Assembly (NCBI GenBank): GCA_964636785.1
Contig: CAZWVK010000014.1
Location: 1 to 34,776, forward strand
Reading direction: 5' to 3'
DNA length: 34,776 nt
From: UBA6776 sp964636785
GTDB lineage: Bacteria; Bdellovibrionota; Bdellovibrionia; Bdellovibrionales; UBA1609
A model generated the notes under the pieces. That model saw only the letters and a program-made list of their open reading frames with translations, was not told the origin of the DNA and ran no database searches. Each line of letters begins with the position of its first letter. Within the stretch, counting starts at the first letter, position 1. The translations under genes were made by a program, and so were the position numbers. This document shows positions 15,634 to 23,854 of the stretch, piece after piece.

Positions 15634-16630
15634 AAGTTTAATTTCACTCTGTGCACTTTTAAGCTGTGTATTTCTTCTCAGCGGTTGCCAAATCGGCTAC
15701 TACGCGCACACCGGCTTCCATCAAACGAAGATTCTTTGGAATAGAATCCCAATTGAAGAAGCACTTCAAAGTGATTCGTTATCGGAAGAGCAAAAACGGA
15801 AACTTAAAATGGCGCAAGATGCAAAAGTTTTTGCAGAAGAGAACATCGGATTAACCTCCAATGGCAATTACTCAAGCTTTGTTTCTTTAGATCGAGATGC
15901 CGTGACCTATGTCGTCCAAGTGGCCTATGCGAATGAACTTAAATCTTATAAGTGGAAGTTTCCACTCGTAGGAGCACTTCCCTATAAAGGTTTCTTTAAG
16001 CCTGAGTTGGCCGAAAAAGAGGCTCGCGAATTTTCGAAAGAAGAATACGACACTTGGATCAGAGGCGTTAGGGCCTATTCCACTTTGGGATGGTTTGAAG
16101 ACCCCGTCACTTCACCTATGCTTCAGTATCGTGAACATGACCTGGTTGAAACAATCATTCACGAACTAACCCATACGACGATCTTTATCAAAGGCAAAGC
16201 CGAGTTCAACGAGAGACTTGCGACATTTGTTGGAAGTGAGGGCGCTAAGCTTTTTTACCTTCATAAAGAAGGTGAGGATTCGAAAACTAAAAAAAAGATT
16301 GAACAGGAGCAATTGGATCTAAAACTGTTTTCAGAATTTATCACGAAAGAACTTAATGACCTTCGTGAGTGGTATAAAGTAACTCCGGCATCAGAAATCC
16401 AACTGCAAAAAGAATCTCGTATAGAGGCTATTCAGAAAAGGTTCACCGAAGACTTAGAGCCAAGACTTAGAACAGATATTTTTAATGAGTTCCCTAAACG
16501 CAAGCTGAACAATGCCATGCTCATGAGCTATGAAACTTATATATCTGATCTATCTGAGTTCGAAGAGATCTATGAGCGGGTGGGCCGCGATCTGACGCGC
16601 CTCATTAGCGAGATTAAAACCTCTAATTGA
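15599..16630 (+). CDS. Lipoprotein metallopeptidase (predicted aminopeptidase, gluzincin type)
   Basis: 343 residues from the ATG at 15599; a TTG at 15617 would give a cleaner lipoprotein signal (MPGCFRSLISL...) and is an equally good start. The lipobox is LLSGC (C30 in the longer form). The protein follows the predicted-aminopeptidase family (COG4324 type): zinc motif HELTH at 188-192 (IIHELTHTTIF) and the third ligand in AEFNERLATFVG, E205. A substrate-like region with GALPYKGFF precedes it. Expected to sit in the inner face of the outer membrane or in the periplasm and cleave peptides. It overlaps the barrel gene by 35 bases and so is probably translationally coupled to it. Confidence 0.85.
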   Translation: MQDEPDLPGCFRSLISLCALLSCVFLLSGCQIGYYAHTGFHQTKILWNRIPIEEALQSDSLSEEQKRKLKMAQDAKVFAEENIGLTSNGNYSSFVSLDRDAVTYVVQVAYANELKSYKWKFPLVGALPYKGFFKPELAEKEAREFSKEEYDTWIRGVRAYSTLGWFEDPVTSPMLQYREHDLVETIIHELTHTTIFIKGKAEFNERLATFVGSEGAKLFYLHKEGEDSKTKKKIEQEQLDLKLFSEFITKELNDLREWYKVTPASEIQLQKESRIEAIQKRFTEDLEPRLRTDIFNEFPKRKLNNAMLMSYETYISDLSEFEEIYERVGRDLTRLISEIKTSN

Positions 16631-16659
16631 GAGTCAGTTGAAAGCAGACTCAAAATAAA

Positions 16660-17376
16660 TTGCGCCCGAAGCGACACTTTGGTTTTAAAAAAGCTGTGAA
16701 AATTCCGATCCTTTCTTCAATCCCAACTCTCTTGTTTCTAATCTCGGCTTCGGCTTTGGGCCTGCCGTGTGAGGATTGGCTCAAAGAAAGCAAAGGCTTT
16801 GATCGTTTGAATAAAATTTCACTGGATGCCTTCCAGGCGCAAGATGATCTCTCGGCCGAGGAGCTTTTAGTTCGGCTTAAAGCAGAAGTTTGGAGCTTTC
16901 TTCCCGATGGGCGCATTCCGTGGAAGGACCGCCCGGATGTGCCTGCTGAATTTATCCGATACGCCAAGGAGACTTTGAGCTCCACCTATCGAACCGAAGA
17001 TATGCCCGAGAAGGATCTTTACCTTTTCTATGCGAATCACCTGAACTCGATTTATTACCAATTGCTTCGAGAGTGGATGGAAAACCTGGTTCATGACCAG
17101 GCAAGAGATTTAGAGCTGGATAAAGAATCCGCCTTAAAGCTCATGGCTTATAGCTATCCAAGCTCAAGCCTTTTTAGCCCAACACTTCTGCCTGAGCTTT
17201 TTAAAGAAATTATTGAGCAAGTCTCTCATCCCGACTTCTTAAGGGATCTTCTTCAGAAAGAGAAAGATTTGGGGCGACTTGAGTCCAAACCAACATTTCC
17301 AAATCCCTGCTGTAAGACGATTCCGGGATGTCTTCTTTGTCCAAATAATTTGAACTGGATAAAATCAAAAAATTAA
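16660..17376 (+). CDS. Exported protein of unknown function
   Basis: 238 residues if read from the TTG at 16660; an internal GTG at 16696 gives a more usual signal peptide (MKIPILSSIPTLLFLISASALG). Neither has a clear ribosome binding site. The mature protein is largely helical and acidic, with a Cys-rich tail (NPCCKTIPGCLLCPN) holding four cysteines within 12 residues, possibly a metal site or disulfides. No family recognised. It follows the peptidase gene by 29 nt and is likely in the same transcript. Its stop codon overlaps the stop of the convergent gene. Confidence 0.7.
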   Translation: MRPKRHFGFKKAVKIPILSSIPTLLFLISASALGLPCEDWLKESKGFDRLNKISLDAFQAQDDLSAEELLVRLKAEVWSFLPDGRIPWKDRPDVPAEFIRYAKETLSSTYRTEDMPEKDLYLFYANHLNSIYYQLLREWMENLVHDQARDLELDKESALKLMAYSYPSSSLFSPTLLPELFKEIIEQVSHPDFLRDLLQKEKDLGRLESKPTFPNPCCKTIPGCLLCPNNLNWIKSKN

Positions 17377-17939
17377 AGGTGACAGTTGATGTATTCTTTT
17401 AAGGAAAAGCGCCCTTCGATGGCGCGCTTGATCTTATAGAATGAAAACTCAGGCTGCTTAGGGTTAAATTCATCAATCGTCTTTAAGATCTTAAAAAATC
17501 TTGGAAAGTCTTTGTCTTTACTGCGCATCTCTAAGACCTCATGCGCGTGAACTGTCAATGTGGCCCACATCGCCTGATAGGCACTTTTGAAATAGTCCGT
17601 TTTTCTATCTTTTACCTTTAGATTCTCATAGGCTTGCTTGATCAATGGAAGCTTCCCAGCAATAGAAGTCATCAATTCTTTAATGCGCTTGTCCTTTAAT
17701 GAGGACGACTCGCCCACCTCCCTTAGATCTTCTGACAGATGGGTTAGGGCTTCGCTATACTTCTTCAACTGACTTCTCTTGAACTCACCCTTTTGATTGG
17801 ACCACAGGGCATTCAGATCATCGATCCAGTCCTTAACTGGCCCTTCATTTGCGACGGTTAAAGCATCTGTGCAGTTTTTAATCTCAGCGAAAGACACTTG
17901 TGCGGAGAAAAAAAGAAGCAATAAGAATGCACTTCTCAT
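17373..17939 (-). CDS. Small exported protein of unknown function
   Basis: 188 residues with a signal peptide (MRSAFLLLLFFSAQVSFA, cleavage about residue 18). The mature part is helical and charged, with one Cys soon after the signal (KNCTDALTV) and one near the end (INCHL), which could form a disulfide. No family recognised. The ATG at 17939 overlaps the stop of the upstream 586-aa gene (ATGA), and GGGAGG lies about 7 nt upstream inside that gene, so the pair is translationally coupled and probably works together. Confidence 0.78.
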   Translation of the reverse strand: MRSAFLLLLFFSAQVSFAEIKNCTDALTVANEGPVKDWIDDLNALWSNQKGEFKRSQLKKYSEALTHLSEDLREVGESSSLKDKRIKELMTSIAGKLPLIKQAYENLKVKDRKTDYFKSAYQAMWATLTVHAHEVLEMRSKDKDFPRFFKILKTIDEFNPKQPEFSFYKIKRAIEGRFSLKEYINCHL

Positions 17940-19696
17940 TGTCCACCCTCCCACATATCTGCGCACTGGGGATAGGTTCGGCGAAATGGAATCCAGCTGT
18001 AACTGGATTTCTTCTCTTTCCAAGGCTTATAGGCAAAAAGATTGGAATTTGCTTCCCGGATCGGAGAGAGCATTTCTGTGATGGTAATATACTCCTTGAA
18101 AATCTGATTGAGCTTTTCCAAGTGATTAAAAATTCGAATCAAACTTTCCATCGCTTCATACTTATTCTTTTGTTTGAATTTCTCGGATGAAGTCACAGAT
18201 GCGATTCTTAAGAAATCGGTGAACTCAAAAACATGCTTTACGTATTGTCCACTCTTCCATCTAAAATTAGAGGCGCGAGCCGTTCTTCTGATCCAACCAC
18301 CCTCTCCAATATCCACTGTATCTGCTTGCCACTGAATAAACTTATAAGCCAGCTGGGTCAGAGTCTGCTCAATGGTTAAGGTATATAGGTATCTCTCACG
18401 CGCAGGATTCTTCCCATCGAAAATAAACTCAATATCGCTAAGAAGAGTTTGAATAAGCTGTTCTCTTTCTTGACGTCCCTCTTCTGGAAGTGCACCGGCG
18501 AATTCGCGGGATAGGCCCAATAGGATCTCATCTTGTGATGGTTCGCGGTGAATCGTTGATTGAAAGGATTGAACTAGGCTCTGCTCTTGGTCTTGTGGAA
18601 GAGCATCAACCAACCCTCGGTTCAGAATATTTTGCTGAAGATTTACAATCCAGAATAGCTGTTTACCGAGTGCCTTTTCAATGGGATTTGTGCCGTACAG
18701 CTCTTTCTTTCCATGACGAGCTTTGAGAAAGAAGAATCGCTTATACCGACTGCCTAAAAAATCCTTTCGCTTTAAACGGGTGAGTTTTGAAATCTTATGT
18801 TGCAAGTTCTCTTTTCGTCTTTTCAGTCGTTTATTTTCTGGATCGCGGGATAATTGCTCTTCAATCTTTGAAAGCTCCCGGTAAAGTGGTTTCGACTTCC
18901 TATCAAAGAGCTTTATCCACTCGCTTCGTTTGTTTTTGATCGGACCAAACCACGATTTCTTTTGTGGACCTTCTCCATCAAGGATCTCAAGCTCATCCTC
19001 ATTCAGCTCAATGGGACCTGCGTAAAGTTGAACTCTTTTCTGTGCACGACGAATGGATCTGGAAACAAGCCAATATTTAATCGGCACACCCAATGAACCT
19101 GCACCTAGCTTATAACTCCAACTCGGGATTCGAGTTGCGATCTGCAAATGCCTTGTCCCAAATAAAATCACAGCATCAATCACTGTGCAAAGAACATGAA
19201 CCCCACCCCCGCCCACGGTTTTTGAAAGCACAGTTTCTGCGACTTCGCTGGTGATCTTTGCAACCAAGGCGACGTTACCCAGTCGTGCGCCAATGTCGGC
19301 CGTCTCAGTGATGATGTGCTCAGAGGCTTTAGACATAGGGGAAATCAGTTTCGAATTAAAGAAACCTTTTCCGGCCATGTCCTTTGCTTCTTGAAGAAGC
19401 TCTTCTTCATCAAACTGAACACAGTTCTCACAATCTCTTTTGACCTCATGATGATATAAATCCACCCAACCTCGAACGAGAGTCCAAAAACCAGAGTTCA
19501 GGTAAATTTTGCGTCCGCCGGATTGAATGAATGGAACCATAGGACCTTCTGGCTCGGACAGCTCCGGAGAAAGCTCAATGACTTTGCGAAAAATTTCCAG
19601 GCTCAGTTCCAAATTGAATGTGTCGGATGGATGCTCTTCATGGGACCATGACAAGTTTGAGGACAGAATGATGAGGAGAAGAATAATATATTTCAT
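17936..19696 (-). CDS. Large exported protein of unknown function
   Basis: 586 residues with a signal peptide (MKYIILLLIILSSNLSWS, cleavage about residue 18). The mature part has DCENC (a CxxC-like pair) near residue 88, a hydrophobic, Gly-rich region (about 140-200, with LSKTVGGGGVHVLCTVIDAV) that might enter a membrane, then a long basic and charged helical stretch (KRLKRRKENLQHKISKLTRL) and a helical C-terminal third. No family recognised. Coupled by ATGA overlap to the small exported protein downstream. The start has no obvious ribosome binding site. An envelope role is likely from the signal peptide; nothing more specific can be said. Confidence 0.78.
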   Translation of the reverse strand: MKYIILLLIILSSNLSWSHEEHPSDTFNLELSLEIFRKVIELSPELSEPEGPMVPFIQSGGRKIYLNSGFWTLVRGWVDLYHHEVKRDCENCVQFDEEELLQEAKDMAGKGFFNSKLISPMSKASEHIITETADIGARLGNVALVAKITSEVAETVLSKTVGGGGVHVLCTVIDAVILFGTRHLQIATRIPSWSYKLGAGSLGVPIKYWLVSRSIRRAQKRVQLYAGPIELNEDELEILDGEGPQKKSWFGPIKNKRSEWIKLFDRKSKPLYRELSKIEEQLSRDPENKRLKRRKENLQHKISKLTRLKRKDFLGSRYKRFFFLKARHGKKELYGTNPIEKALGKQLFWIVNLQQNILNRGLVDALPQDQEQSLVQSFQSTIHREPSQDEILLGLSREFAGALPEEGRQEREQLIQTLLSDIEFIFDGKNPARERYLYTLTIEQTLTQLAYKFIQWQADTVDIGEGGWIRRTARASNFRWKSGQYVKHVFEFTDFLRIASVTSSEKFKQKNKYEAMESLIRIFNHLEKLNQIFKEYITITEMLSPIREANSNLFAYKPWKEKKSSYSWIPFRRTYPQCADMWEGGQ

Positions 19697-19830
19697 TGTG
19701 TATCGAATGCATATAGTTCCACTCGCTATGAATTGAAAAGCAAAGCTTGTGAATGTGATTTAAGTGAAAGTGAAATGATCGTGTAAAATCTTCGCAAGGC
19801 TTTCATTGGGTTTTCATCTGTTGCAAGTCC

Positions 19831-19859
19831 TTGGAAATTAAAAATCATTCCGCTAAAAA
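19831..19859 (+). promoter_or_regulatory. Possible promoter of the ankyrin lipoprotein operon
   Basis: TTGGAA (19831-19836), a 17-bp spacer and TAAAAA (19854-19859), 28 nt before the GTG start. The -10 is poor in consensus bases and the region is AT-rich, so this is a weak call. Confidence 0.3.
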
Positions 19860-19887
19860 TCGAGTCTCTTAAATCGAAGGACTCAAA

Positions 19888-21123
19888 GTGAAAGCTGTCA
19901 TCTACCTTATTAGCGCTTCATTGTTTTTATTAACGGCCTGCCAGGGACCAGAGCCCTACATGGAACAGCCAAAGAACCGGGTGGATCGCATGACCCGAGT
20001 CGAGCGTGCGGACATGGCCCCCAATGAATTGTTTATCGCTGTTTTTAATGGCGATCTTCAAGAGGCGGATCGACTGAGCCAAGGCAATCTGGCTCTTCTC
20101 ACCGCTCGCAATCAAAAAGAAGGCAACACCCCACTTGGTGTTGCCATGGAGCTGGAAGAAAAAGAAATTGCTGGGCTTTTGTTTCAGCGCATGCCACTCA
20201 AATACTTTTTCGAAGGCAACAATCTTGGTGAAAGCACAGTTTTACAAGCTTCACGACTAGGATGGACTTGGATGATTGAGGCTCTCGCCGATCGTTATTA
20301 TCGAAGTCTTGGTCAGTGGAATGATTATGAGTTCTCGGATTTGGACTTTCCCGATCATATGGGACGAAAAGCGCTTCATGTTGCGCGCTCGGGTCATGTC
20401 GCTGAAGTTTTAGAGAATGAATATTACCGGGGATTTTTAGAAGTGCCAGTTTGGCAGTTCACTCATCACACAGACTCTGAAGGAAAGACCTTTCTTCACA
20501 CAGCTTCAAGAGATTCAAGAAAAGACGTTCTAAGATGGGGAGTTATGCACTTTTGTGGAGTGAACTCCTGGGAGAAGGAAGGCGGCTGGTTCTTTGGAAG
20601 CTTAGGGTTTGCCTATGAACGTACGCAAAGAGCTTTTCAGACCTATGTGGGTGGCCTTGGTCTTTCACTCGAGCAAAGATTCAATCAACAGGACGTTTTA
20701 GGAAAAACACCCCTTCATTATGTCAGCGACAACCGCGATTATGAAGCACTTCGAATCATCACCAATTGTGAGTGGATTGATTTCAGTCTTGAAGATTCCG
20801 AGGGAAATATCTCACTACAGAGCTTTCTTATGAATCTTCCGGAGAACGAAAGTCGCCTTAAAGAAAGTGATCTGAAATTCCTAAGGCTCCTCTCTGAGCA
20901 GCGCACTCAGATGAGAAAATGGTTTCGCTCGAAAAATGATTATATCAATCATCAGAATCGACAAGGAAATAGCGCACTTCATTTCGCAGCGAAGCTTGCA
21001 GACCCACGCCCCTATCAGATCTTGAGTCAAAGTGGGAATGTGGAGCTATTGAATAAAAATGGAATCAGTGCACTGGAGATCTATAATTCCAGAACAGCCC
21101 GATTGAGACGCTATGATCATTAG
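19888..21123 (+). CDS. Ankyrin-repeat lipoprotein
   Basis: 411 residues with lipobox LLTAC (C18). Degenerate ankyrin units recur through the protein: GNTPLGVAMELEEKEIAGLL, a unit near 158 (GRKALHVARSGH), near 198 (GKTFLHTASRDSRKDVL), near 272 (GKTPLHYVSDNRDYEAL), near 360 (GNSALHFAAKLADPR) and a last one (NGISALEIYN). Ankyrin repeats mediate protein binding; a lipidated, exported ankyrin protein should do so at the envelope surface or in the periplasm. The start is GTG with AAGGA about 7 nt upstream. It is the first gene of an operon with a lipoprotein and an outer-membrane barrel, each overlapping the previous by 11 bases. Confidence 0.85.
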   Translation: MKAVIYLISASLFLLTACQGPEPYMEQPKNRVDRMTRVERADMAPNELFIAVFNGDLQEADRLSQGNLALLTARNQKEGNTPLGVAMELEEKEIAGLLFQRMPLKYFFEGNNLGESTVLQASRLGWTWMIEALADRYYRSLGQWNDYEFSDLDFPDHMGRKALHVARSGHVAEVLENEYYRGFLEVPVWQFTHHTDSEGKTFLHTASRDSRKDVLRWGVMHFCGVNSWEKEGGWFFGSLGFAYERTQRAFQTYVGGLGLSLEQRFNQQDVLGKTPLHYVSDNRDYEALRIITNCEWIDFSLEDSEGNISLQSFLMNLPENESRLKESDLKFLRLLSEQRTQMRKWFRSKNDYINHQNRQGNSALHFAAKLADPRPYQILSQSGNVELLNKNGISALEIYNSRTARLRRYDH

Positions 21124-21754
21124 AGTTTTAATTTTAAGCCTATTGGTTTGGGGCTGCGCTCCCTCTCCGTCGGATAAAAACCGAGGGGACTTAGACGGAT
21201 TCAAGATCTTCTCTGAGCGCACTCTCACGCAATCATCCAATGAATTAACCGGCTCAGGAAGAATTCAGTTCACTCAACCTCTTCTTGGAACGAACTCAAA
21301 AGAGCATTATTTGATTTCTTTTCGAACTCTTTCAAATGAGAACTCAAGATTGATTCTGCACTCTCATTTTTCGGGATTTCAGCTGGATGATGGAGTTCGA
21401 ATCGAGCTTTCTGTCGTTGACCATGTTTTAAATTTAAGGATTTCAACACCAAGCTATCCGTTTACAAAACCAGTTCCACTTTTTGAGGTTTTTTCTGAAG
21501 AAGAGATTTCACTTCGCCTGGATGTGCATGACGAAACCTCATCTGGTGTGCGAGTGATTGTATGGCGTGATCAGCTTTCATTGAAGGATGAGGTGAAACT
21601 TCCTCAAAGCCGTATTCATATCGGCAATCATCTATTTGATTCGTTGGAGCAGCAAATGACCTTCTTTAGCCATGGTCGCGGTCTGTTCTGGGGATTGGAA
21701 ATGGATCAGATTGTGCTTTTAAAGGCTCAAAGGCATCGAGCCTATGTGGATTAA
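21113..21754 (+). CDS. Small lipoprotein of unknown function
   Basis: 213 residues. A very short signal (MIIRVLILSLLVWGC) puts the lipidated cysteine at C15. The mature part is rich in beta-strand (LILHSHFSGFQLDDGVRIEL, VRVIVWRDQLSLKDEV) and near the end has a GRGLFWGLEMDQ segment, overall reminiscent of a concanavalin-like or other beta-sandwich fold, but no family is recognised. It overlaps both neighbours by 11 bases, so expression should be coupled to the ankyrin lipoprotein and the barrel; a three-part envelope complex is a reasonable inference. Confidence 0.8.
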   Translation: MIIRVLILSLLVWGCAPSPSDKNRGDLDGFKIFSERTLTQSSNELTGSGRIQFTQPLLGTNSKEHYLISFRTLSNENSRLILHSHFSGFQLDDGVRIELSVVDHVLNLRISTPSYPFTKPVPLFEVFSEEEISLRLDVHDETSSGVRVIVWRDQLSLKDEVKLPQSRIHIGNHLFDSLEQQMTFFSHGRGLFWGLEMDQIVLLKAQRHRAYVD

Positions 21755-22754
21755 ATCTATCATTGTCCTCCTAAGCTTAATCAGTGCTTTTGCGTTTAGT
21801 GAAGAGCCGGAAAGCAAAGACTCAAAATTTTCATATTCCGTGTTTTTCGATACGCTCACTAAGGAATCGCGTCTTCAAAGGGCTGAAAACCCGAGGAAGT
21901 CGGAGATCCGGGAGCTGAGTCTTGGGCTGAATTATCAGGTGCAAAAAGAGCTTGGTTTTTTTATTGAGCTTTCTGCAGAGGCTTTTGATGACGAATCTGA
22001 GTTTTTCATTGCTCAAGCTTTTTTAGATCTGTCATTTGAAGAGGAATACTTTTTTTCGGCGCGAGTGGGTCAGCAGTTTTATCCGGTGGGATGGCTGAAT
22101 GAAGAGGACAATTACTTTCTTTCTCAGCCTCAGTATTACGATGTCTTGTTCAAAGGCGATAAGGGCATCGATGTGGGCGCTGTTTTAAGGCTTCATGCCT
22201 TTAAGGATTTAAGCCTTGTGCTTGAAGGATCGTGTTTTGAGGGCCGAGTGTTTCGCGGCAGTGATCAAAGAAGCGAGAGAGCAGACTCGCATCCTTGTGC
22301 CGTGAGTTTGACCTCAAAGACAAAATGGACGGATGCCTACATCACACATTTTCAGCATGATTTGGCATTCTATGATCGAATAAGCGCAAACGGGATTGGT
22401 TTTCGCTCACAGCTTCCGATGTATCAGATTTACTCTTTGGGCCTTTGGGGCGAGTTCTGGCGAATCGAATCCACACAAGTCGATGGTCCAAAAAGCCTGA
22501 TCACTGGTGGATTTATCTATCCTTATTTAGATGTCTGGCGATTTCGTCTTGGTCAGCGCTTTGCTCCCGTTTCGACCAAGGTTTCTTATTCCACACAAGG
22601 CAAAGTGGAAAGCCGCATCGAGGATTCGCTTCTTCGCGCGGAATTTCGAATCCTTCCCTCATTAAGACTGATCTATGAGGATCTAAAAGTTCAGCAGAAA
22701 AATGGAATCGCTCTTCGAGACGAATGGGCGCTCAGACTTCTTTTTGAGTTATAA
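21744..22754 (+). CDS. Outer-membrane beta-barrel (porin-like) protein
   Basis: 336 residues with a signal peptide (MWIKSIIVLLSLISAFAFS, cleavage about residue 19). The mature part is a run of amphipathic strands (RELSLGLNYQV, GFFIELSAEAF, FFSARVGQQFYPVGW) and ends in WALRLLFEL, consistent with a barrel of about 14-16 strands. GQQFYPVGWLNEEDNYFLSQP resembles a loop common in porin-like proteins of this type. Two cysteines (EGSCFEG and HPCAV) may form a loop disulfide. It is the last gene of the ankyrin lipoprotein operon and overlaps the convergent gene by 6 bases. Confidence 0.85.
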   Translation: MWIKSIIVLLSLISAFAFSEEPESKDSKFSYSVFFDTLTKESRLQRAENPRKSEIRELSLGLNYQVQKELGFFIELSAEAFDDESEFFIAQAFLDLSFEEEYFFSARVGQQFYPVGWLNEEDNYFLSQPQYYDVLFKGDKGIDVGAVLRLHAFKDLSLVLEGSCFEGRVFRGSDQRSERADSHPCAVSLTSKTKWTDAYITHFQHDLAFYDRISANGIGFRSQLPMYQIYSLGLWGEFWRIESTQVDGPKSLITGGFIYPYLDVWRFRLGQRFAPVSTKVSYSTQGKVESRIEDSLLRAEFRILPSLRLIYEDLKVQQKNGIALRDEWALRLLFEL

Positions 22755-23471
22755 GCGACTGGCAAATGGATAAAGTCGGCGAAGCTCATCTGAAAAAGAC
22801 TCACGAAAGAGATCAATGGCCCGCTTCTCCTCAAATGAGTCCATCTGATGAATCAAAAAATCTTTGATAAACTCTTTTATAATGATTTCATTTTCAGTTT
22901 GAGGAATCCAGGAATTCACATAATCCACCAGTTTTTTTCGGTCATTCCCGCTATCTACTGCAATCTCACTGAGAAGAAGTGGCGGCGTATAGGATTCCTG
23001 GCGATTATGACTTTCAAGGCCTCGCACATGCTCAATAGCCGATTTCAGCACACCAAAGAATGGAGAGATGCGAATTCGAGTGAATGTGATCAAACGGCCA
23101 AGAGATCTTAAATCTGAATTGCTCCAGTCATTCTTGATTCGATAGCCATCGCTGACCTCAGACTCATGAACCAAGACCTTAAGGATGTACAAAGAATCAT
23201 GGCCATTCAGATCAGGAATCATCCGCCAGCGAATGTCCGAGCGTCTGGAAAATTCAGGCGAGTGGGAGAAAAAATAAAGCTCATTTGGAGAGCTTTCTTT
23301 CATGGACTTAAGAAATCCCTCGCTGGTTTGATATTCGGGATCACCCGATGTGAAAGGAAGAATCTTGGCCTTCAGCTGCTGGGTGCAGGTTTTATTTGTA
23401 AGATATTTATGGATCGGAATCACCTGGGACGACCAGGCGAAAGAAATCAATGCAAACAAAATCAGCTTCAA
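22749..23471 (-). CDS. Exported protein of unknown function
   Basis: 240 residues with a signal peptide (MKLILFALISFAWSSQVIP, cleavage around residues 15-18). The mature part is mixed alpha/beta with no recognised family; notable segments are FFSHSPEFSRRSDIRWRMIP and an acidic helical C-terminus (DSFEEKRAIDLFRESFSDEL). The start is TTG at 23471. An AAGGGG ribosome binding site lies 9 nt upstream in the loop of a perfect 11-bp inverted repeat, and the second arm of the repeat contains the start codon itself. Convergent with the porin-like gene, overlapping by 6 bases. Confidence 0.75.
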   Translation of the reverse strand: MKLILFALISFAWSSQVIPIHKYLTNKTCTQQLKAKILPFTSGDPEYQTSEGFLKSMKESSPNELYFFSHSPEFSRRSDIRWRMIPDLNGHDSLYILKVLVHESEVSDGYRIKNDWSNSDLRSLGRLITFTRIRISPFFGVLKSAIEHVRGLESHNRQESYTPPLLLSEIAVDSGNDRKKLVDYVNSWIPQTENEIIIKEFIKDFLIHQMDSFEEKRAIDLFRESFSDELRRLYPFASRL

Positions 23472-23503
23472 AACACTTATCCCCTTTTAAAGAAGTGTTT
23501 TGA
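23468..23503 (-). promoter_or_regulatory. Perfect 11-bp inverted repeat spanning the start codon
   Basis: TCAAAACACTT and AAGTGTTTTGA flank a 14-nt loop that holds the AAGGGG ribosome binding site; the TTG start codon (23471-23469) lies in the downstream arm. In mRNA this would hold the start codon in a stem with the ribosome binding site exposed; in DNA it could be an operator. There is no T run, so it is not a terminator. Confidence 0.55.
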
Positions 23504-23569
23504 TAGCAGCTCTCAATGCGAGATCAAAGAAAAACTCGCAATTGATAATGAAGTGAATATTTATTTTTT

Positions 23570-23854
23570 TTACAGTCGCTGAACTTCCGCGTTAAATTTT
23601 CTCTCTTCAGCTTCAATGCTTTTCAAGATGTCATCTTTTAATACATTGAGCTCAGCACTCGACCACAGCTCTTTATTTTGTGCCGGATCCACATCTTTGA
23701 CCCATGCTCGCAAAGTTCGCCAGGATTCAAACTCTTCGCGGTCATCCGCACTTTTTTCGAGTAAGAATTCAATATCTGGATGAGTGGTGGGATCCAACTC
23801 ACCTTCCATGTAATCCACCCACCACCAATTGCTTTCAGGATTTGAATCACTCAT
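23570..23854 (-). CDS. Small partner of the ECF sigma factor (putative anti-sigma)
   Basis: 94 residues from the ATG at 23854, which overlaps the sigma factor stop (ATGA) and has GGAGG 7 nt upstream. The sequence (WWWVDYMEGELDPTTHPDIEFLLEKSADDREEFESWRTLRAWVKDV) looks like the short helical N-terminal domain of anti-sigma factors, where a body of about 40 residues clamps the sigma factor. It lacks both the HxxxCxxC zinc motif and any membrane segment, so it would be a soluble regulator. The function is inferred from position and shape, not from a strong motif. Confidence 0.7.
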   Translation of the reverse strand: MSDSNPESNWWWVDYMEGELDPTTHPDIEFLLEKSADDREEFESWRTLRAWVKDVDPAQNKELWSSAELNVLKDDILKSIEAEERKFNAEVQRL

